Origin: JAADHY01 sp964428935
GTDB lineage: Bacteria > Planctomycetota > Planctomycetia > Planctomycetales > Planctomycetaceae
Assembly (NCBI GenBank): GCA_964428935.1
Contig: CAYSAG010000074.1
Coordinates: forward strand, 1-19,113
Direction: 5' to 3'
Length of the DNA stretch: 19,113 bases
Part shown: piece after piece, positions 16,477 to 19,113 of the stretch
Layout: each line of letters starts with the position of its first letter
How positions within the stretch are numbered: position 1 is the first letter of the stretch
Made by a program: the position numbers and the translations under genes
The notes under the pieces: generated by a model
What the model saw: only the letters and a program-made list of their open reading frames with translations
Told to the model about the DNA's origin: nothing
Database searches by the model: none

Positions 16477-17484
16477 GTGGCCGTAGACGTGTCGACCAAG
16501 TATCTGGGGCTGCAATTGACCAGCCCGCTGGTGGCCGCTCCCTGCCCGCTGACGGGCAACCTGGAATCGTTGCGTGAACTGGAACAGGCCGGAGCCGCGG
16601 CTGTCGTGCTGCCGTCGCTGTTCGAAGAGCAAGTGGAGCACGAACAGCTGCAGGTGCATGGCATGCACGAACAGACCAGTTTCGCCTCGCCCGAAGCGGC
16701 GACCTACTTTCCGGACCTGCAAGAGTACAACGCGGGACCGGACGAATACCTGCGGCAGGTCGAAGCCGCCAAGCAGGCTTTGTCCATTCCCGTCATCGGC
16801 AGCTTGAACGGCCACACCGACGGCGGTTGGACCACGTACGCCAAGAAAATCGAAGACGCGGGGGCAGACGCACTCGAATTGAATGCGTACTTGGTCCCGA
16901 CGGACCCACAAATGGACTCCGACAGCGTCGAGCGGCGCTACGTGCAGCTAGTGGCCTCGGTCTGCCAGTCGGTCCGAATCCCGGTCGCCGTTAAGATCGG
17001 CCCGTACTTCTCCAGTCTGCCCCACTTCATCCGACGACTGGAACAGGCGGGGGCCAAGGGCGTCGTCTTGTTCAATCGCTTTCTTGAACCGGACATCGAC
17101 TTGGAGAACCTCGAAATCCAGCCCACGCTCACGCTGAGTTCCCGCTACGAGTCCCGGTTGCCGCTGCGGTGGCTAGCCATCCTGCGCGACCAATTCTCCG
17201 GGTCACTGGCCGCCACGTCAGGCTTCCACGCCGCCGAAGACGTCCTCAAGGCCCTGCTCGTCGGCGCAGACGTGGTCATGATGGCCGCTACCTTGCTCCG
17301 ACATGGTCCCAGTGTGCTCTCCACCATGCGGCAAGAGCTGGAAAGCTGGCTGGAAGAGAAAGAGTATGAATCGGTCGAGCAAATGAAGGGCAGCCTGAGC
17401 ATCCGAAACTGCCCGGACCCCAGCGCGTTGCAGCGAGCGAACTACATGAGAGCCTTGGTGTCGTTTTCGACCGAGCTGCCGTAA
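16477..17484 (+). CDS. Dihydroorotate-dehydrogenase-like FMN-barrel protein, nifJ partner
   Basis: The 335-residue protein belongs to the DHOD-like TIM-barrel family often annotated next to nifJ in cyanobacteria and planctomycetes (recalled, not searched). Motifs include YLGLQLTSPLVAAPCPL at the N-terminus, IPVIGSLNG (104-112), ALELNAYLVPTDP (132-144), IPVAVKIGPYFSS, GVVLFNRFLEPDIDLE and the late FMN-phosphate region SGFHAAEDVLKALLVGADVVMM. True DHODs have ELN-x-SCPN, with Ser or Cys as catalytic base; here the motif reads ELNAYLVPTDP, so dihydroorotate oxidation is unlikely. GTG 16477 follows the nifJ TAA by 2 nt, with GGGAGG (16464-16469) 7 nt upstream inside nifJ. Co-translation suggests a link to PFOR electron transfer; its reaction is unknown. 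Confidence 0.9.
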   Translation: MAVDVSTKYLGLQLTSPLVAAPCPLTGNLESLRELEQAGAAAVVLPSLFEEQVEHEQLQVHGMHEQTSFASPEAATYFPDLQEYNAGPDEYLRQVEAAKQALSIPVIGSLNGHTDGGWTTYAKKIEDAGADALELNAYLVPTDPQMDSDSVERRYVQLVASVCQSVRIPVAVKIGPYFSSLPHFIRRLEQAGAKGVVLFNRFLEPDIDLENLEIQPTLTLSSRYESRLPLRWLAILRDQFSGSLAATSGFHAAEDVLKALLVGADVVMMAATLLRHGPSVLSTMRQELESWLEEKEYESVEQMKGSLSIRNCPDPSALQRANYMRALVSFSTELP

Positions 17485-17680
17485 AACGCACGTGATCCGA
17501 CCCGTTTGTCAGCACGCTCGACCGAGAAGGAGTGGCCCAGAGGCCGTTACCGGCTGGGGAGGCTGGCGCGCTGAAGCCGACGAGGCCTTCGGGAGCTTGC
17601 CTTCGATTGCAGCCCGGCAGGACGACGCTGGGGCGGACGGTCTTCTACCGCCATTCGGTGGCGCTGCTAGCCCAGCTCCC

Positions 17681-18379
17681 TCAGGTCGGCACGGTCAGCG
17701 GTCGACCGTTGTCGTCGGGCGACAGACCGAGCAGGAACGGCACGGCCTTCTTGGCCCATTGCTCCGGCGACGGGTAGTGGGAAGCGGAAGGGCCGAAGCA
17801 ACTGCGGAGCATGTCGGTGTCGATGATTCCCGGGTTGAGCGGCACCGCGGCCAAGCCGGGCGGCAACTCCTGAGCCAATGCCTGCGTCAACCCTTCGATG
17901 GCCCACTTGGTGGCACAGTACGGAGCGACCTCGGGCGAGGTGGAACGGCCCCAGCCCGAGCTGAAGTTGACCACCACGCCGACCCCTCGCTCGATCATCC
18001 TCGGCACGAAGTGCCGAATGACGTTCGCGACCCCCTTGATGTTCACATCGACGACGCGGCCGAACTCGTCGGCCGGCACCTTCCACAGCGGCGCGTTCTG
18101 GTTGATCAGAGCAGCGTTGTTGACCAGCAGGTCCGGCGGCCCGGCTGCGGCCAAGACCCGTTCGGCCCACGCCGCCACCGCCGCGTCGCTCGCTACGTCG
18201 ACCACGTCGAAGCAGTGCGGCGATCCGTGAGTGGCGTTCAGCGACCGAATGGCCGTGTCAGAGCGGGCGCACCCGAAAACCCGATGCCCGCGGCGGACGA
18301 ATTCGTCCACCATGGCCCGGCCCAGCCCTCGCGAAACTCCAGTAATCACCACGACCCGACACTCGTTGCTTCGACCCAT
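17681..18379 (-). CDS. Short-chain dehydrogenase/reductase (SDR)
   Basis: A classical NAD(P)-dependent SDR of 232 residues with a Rossmann fold and unknown substrate. The cofactor motif TGVSRGLG is at 13-20 and NNA at 87-89. The catalytic residues are Asn113 (DVNIKG), Ser141 (NFSSGW), Tyr154 and Lys158 (YCATK). All are present. The C-terminal part contains PLNPGIIDTDML, typical for the loop after the active site. ATG 18379 has AGGAG (18386-18390) 6 nt upstream; in-frame codons further up give a Cys/Trp-rich stretch overlapping the tRNA promoter region and are rejected. It converges on the nifJ unit with about 200 bp between them and no clear terminator in that gap. It stands divergent to the tRNA-His gene. 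Confidence 0.93.
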   Translation of the reverse strand: MGRSNECRVVVITGVSRGLGRAMVDEFVRRGHRVFGCARSDTAIRSLNATHGSPHCFDVVDVASDAAVAAWAERVLAAAGPPDLLVNNAALINQNAPLWKVPADEFGRVVDVNIKGVANVIRHFVPRMIERGVGVVVNFSSGWGRSTSPEVAPYCATKWAIEGLTQALAQELPPGLAAVPLNPGIIDTDMLRSCFGPSASHYPSPEQWAKKAVPFLLGLSPDDNGRPLTVPT

Positions 18380-18505
18380 CCCGTGCTCCTCGAATTCTGC
18401 TTGCGAAATCTTGAAACGCCAAGACGCGTCGTCTATTCTTTTAACGCTTGGACCGAGCCAGGCGAAGCGTCCGCGTTGCAGCGGGCAACAGACGTTCGAA
18501 CACAC

Positions 18506-18580
18506 GGTGGGTATAGCTCAGCTGGTTAGAGCGCCAGATTGTGGATCTGGAGGTCGCCGGTTCGAACCCGGTTACCCACC
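18506..18580 (+). tRNA. tRNA-His (anticodon GTG)
   Basis: A full cloverleaf can be drawn: acceptor GTGGGTA (18507-18513) with TACCCAC (18573-18579), D arm GCTCAGCTGGTTAGAGC, anticodon stem CCAGA/TCTGG around TTGTGGA with anticodon GTG at 18541-18543, and T arm CCGGTTCGAACCCGG. The His identity is confirmed by the extra G-1 (18506) opposite discriminator C73 (18580). The 3' CCA is not encoded. Confidence 0.98.
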
Positions 18581-18602
18581 CTCTAACTTGCGTTTCTCGA
18601 CG

Positions 18603-18637
18603 TCCGGAGCGTCTCGAACTCGCTCCGGAATTTTTTT
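18603..18637 (+). terminator. Intrinsic terminator after tRNA-His
   Basis: TCCGGAGCG (18603-18611) pairs perfectly with CGCTCCGGA (18621-18629), 9-nt loop, followed by A and seven T (18631-18637). It ends the tRNA transcript about 50 nt past the mature 3' end. Confidence 0.92.
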
Positions 18638-18648
18638 GCGCGGCGGGA

Positions 18649-18897
18649 CTGGAACGATGCAACGTAAGCACCAACTCTGACAAGGACTTACACCGATCAC
18701 TCGAACGGGGCGCTGCGGTAGGCGCTGCAGTCGAGTCGGAGGGGCGAAGCTGCGAAGAGAGCGAGGCTGCGACGGGCCTGGAGGGGCCGGATTCGTTGCT
18801 CAAGGAGTTGGCTCGCCTTTGGCCGAAGCTGTCTCCGGAGCAGCAACGGCAGGTGCTGGCGTTCGCTCGCCGGTTGGTCGAGCGCGCAACCGAGTGA
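18649..18897 (+). CDS. Small hypothetical protein, start uncertain
   Basis: The frame ends at the TGA 18895-18897. Its last 35 residues (SLLKELARLWPKLSPEQQRQ and an Arg/Ala-rich amphipathic tail) look like a genuine short helical protein; similar LWP-x-LSP ends occur in small planctomycete ORFs, from memory. The start is unclear: the only ATG in frame is 18541, inside the tRNA anticodon. I give a CTG at 18649 just after the terminator as the outer limit. A TTG at 18796 with GGAGGGG (18779-18785) upstream is the better-supported short form (33 residues). Function unknown; it may also be non-coding. Confidence 0.3.
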   Translation: MERCNVSTNSDKDLHRSLERGAAVGAAVESEGRSCEESEAATGLEGPDSLLKELARLWPKLSPEQQRQVLAFARRLVERATE

Positions 18898-19113
18898 GTG
18901 CGTCCAGCCCCGCTCGCCCGCCTTTCGGTTTCCCCACGGCCTGGCGGGAAACACACCCTTGTGTCGAACCTGTCTGCGTCGCCCCGATTTCACCGGCCAG
19001 GTTGGCCCCTCACGGGTCGCCGGTCGCAACCGCCGTGTACCGCGCGGGGAACCCACCACTGTTCTTCCGCGCCCGGACGGCCTCGAGCCGTGCCGTCGGT
19101 CGAGTGTCGGGCG

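Noticed and set aside
18558..18580. Attachment site at the tRNA-His 3' end
   Set aside because: No second copy of this segment and no integrase gene was found in the window.

Overview
The window looks like a chromosomal housekeeping segment from a GC-rich planctomycete. Three things point there: an RpoD-type sigma factor with the long basic inserted region common in that phylum, a lipoprotein built on a sequence pattern I know only from planctomycete hypothetical proteins, and long GC-rich spacers between genes (four of 650-960 bp). The phylum call is by recalled family resemblance, not by a search. I see no transposase, integrase, CRISPR array, phage gene or defence gene.

Layout, left to right. 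1-345 (minus): 5' part of a secreted alpha/beta-hydrolase, cut by the window edge. 999-2252 (plus): FemAB/GNAT_6-type acyltransferase. 2441-4030 (plus): planctomycete lipoprotein followed after 3 nt by a zinc-ribbon plus PEBP/YbhB fusion, from a strong promoter that may give a leaderless message. 4129-4164: shared terminator between convergent genes. 4211-5857 (minus): rpoD with a leader of about 660 nt. 6640-7518 (minus): isocitrate-lyase/PEP-mutase family enzyme with its own terminator. 7742-8686 (minus): PflX-like radical SAM protein. 9591-10904 (plus): PPi-type phosphofructokinase. 10979-11920 (minus): M48 metalloprotease lipoprotein, converging on the PFK terminator. 12881-17484 (plus): two-gene unit of pyruvate:ferredoxin oxidoreductase (nifJ) and a dihydroorotate-dehydrogenase-like protein. 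17681-18379 (minus): short-chain dehydrogenase. 18506-18580 (plus): tRNA-His with a strong terminator, then a small uncertain ORF.

Metabolically, a PPi-using phosphofructokinase, a PFOR and an ICL-family C-C lyase suit an energy-economical, fermentative or facultatively anaerobic central metabolism. This is inference from families. The neighbours do not form one pathway operon; only 2441-4030 and 12881-17484 look co-transcribed.

The most interesting unexplained signals are in the 960-bp spacer upstream of nifJ. A promoter-like element is followed by a nested long-range RNA stem and a hairpin with a T-run, which suggests a non-coding RNA or an attenuating leader. Further down, a perfect 15-bp palindrome overlaps a second promoter-like element, and its core is partly repeated at the first promoter. 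The leaderless promoter at 2402-2441, the terminator-then-promoter block in front of rpoD, and the zinc-ribbon/PEBP fusion are also worth checking.
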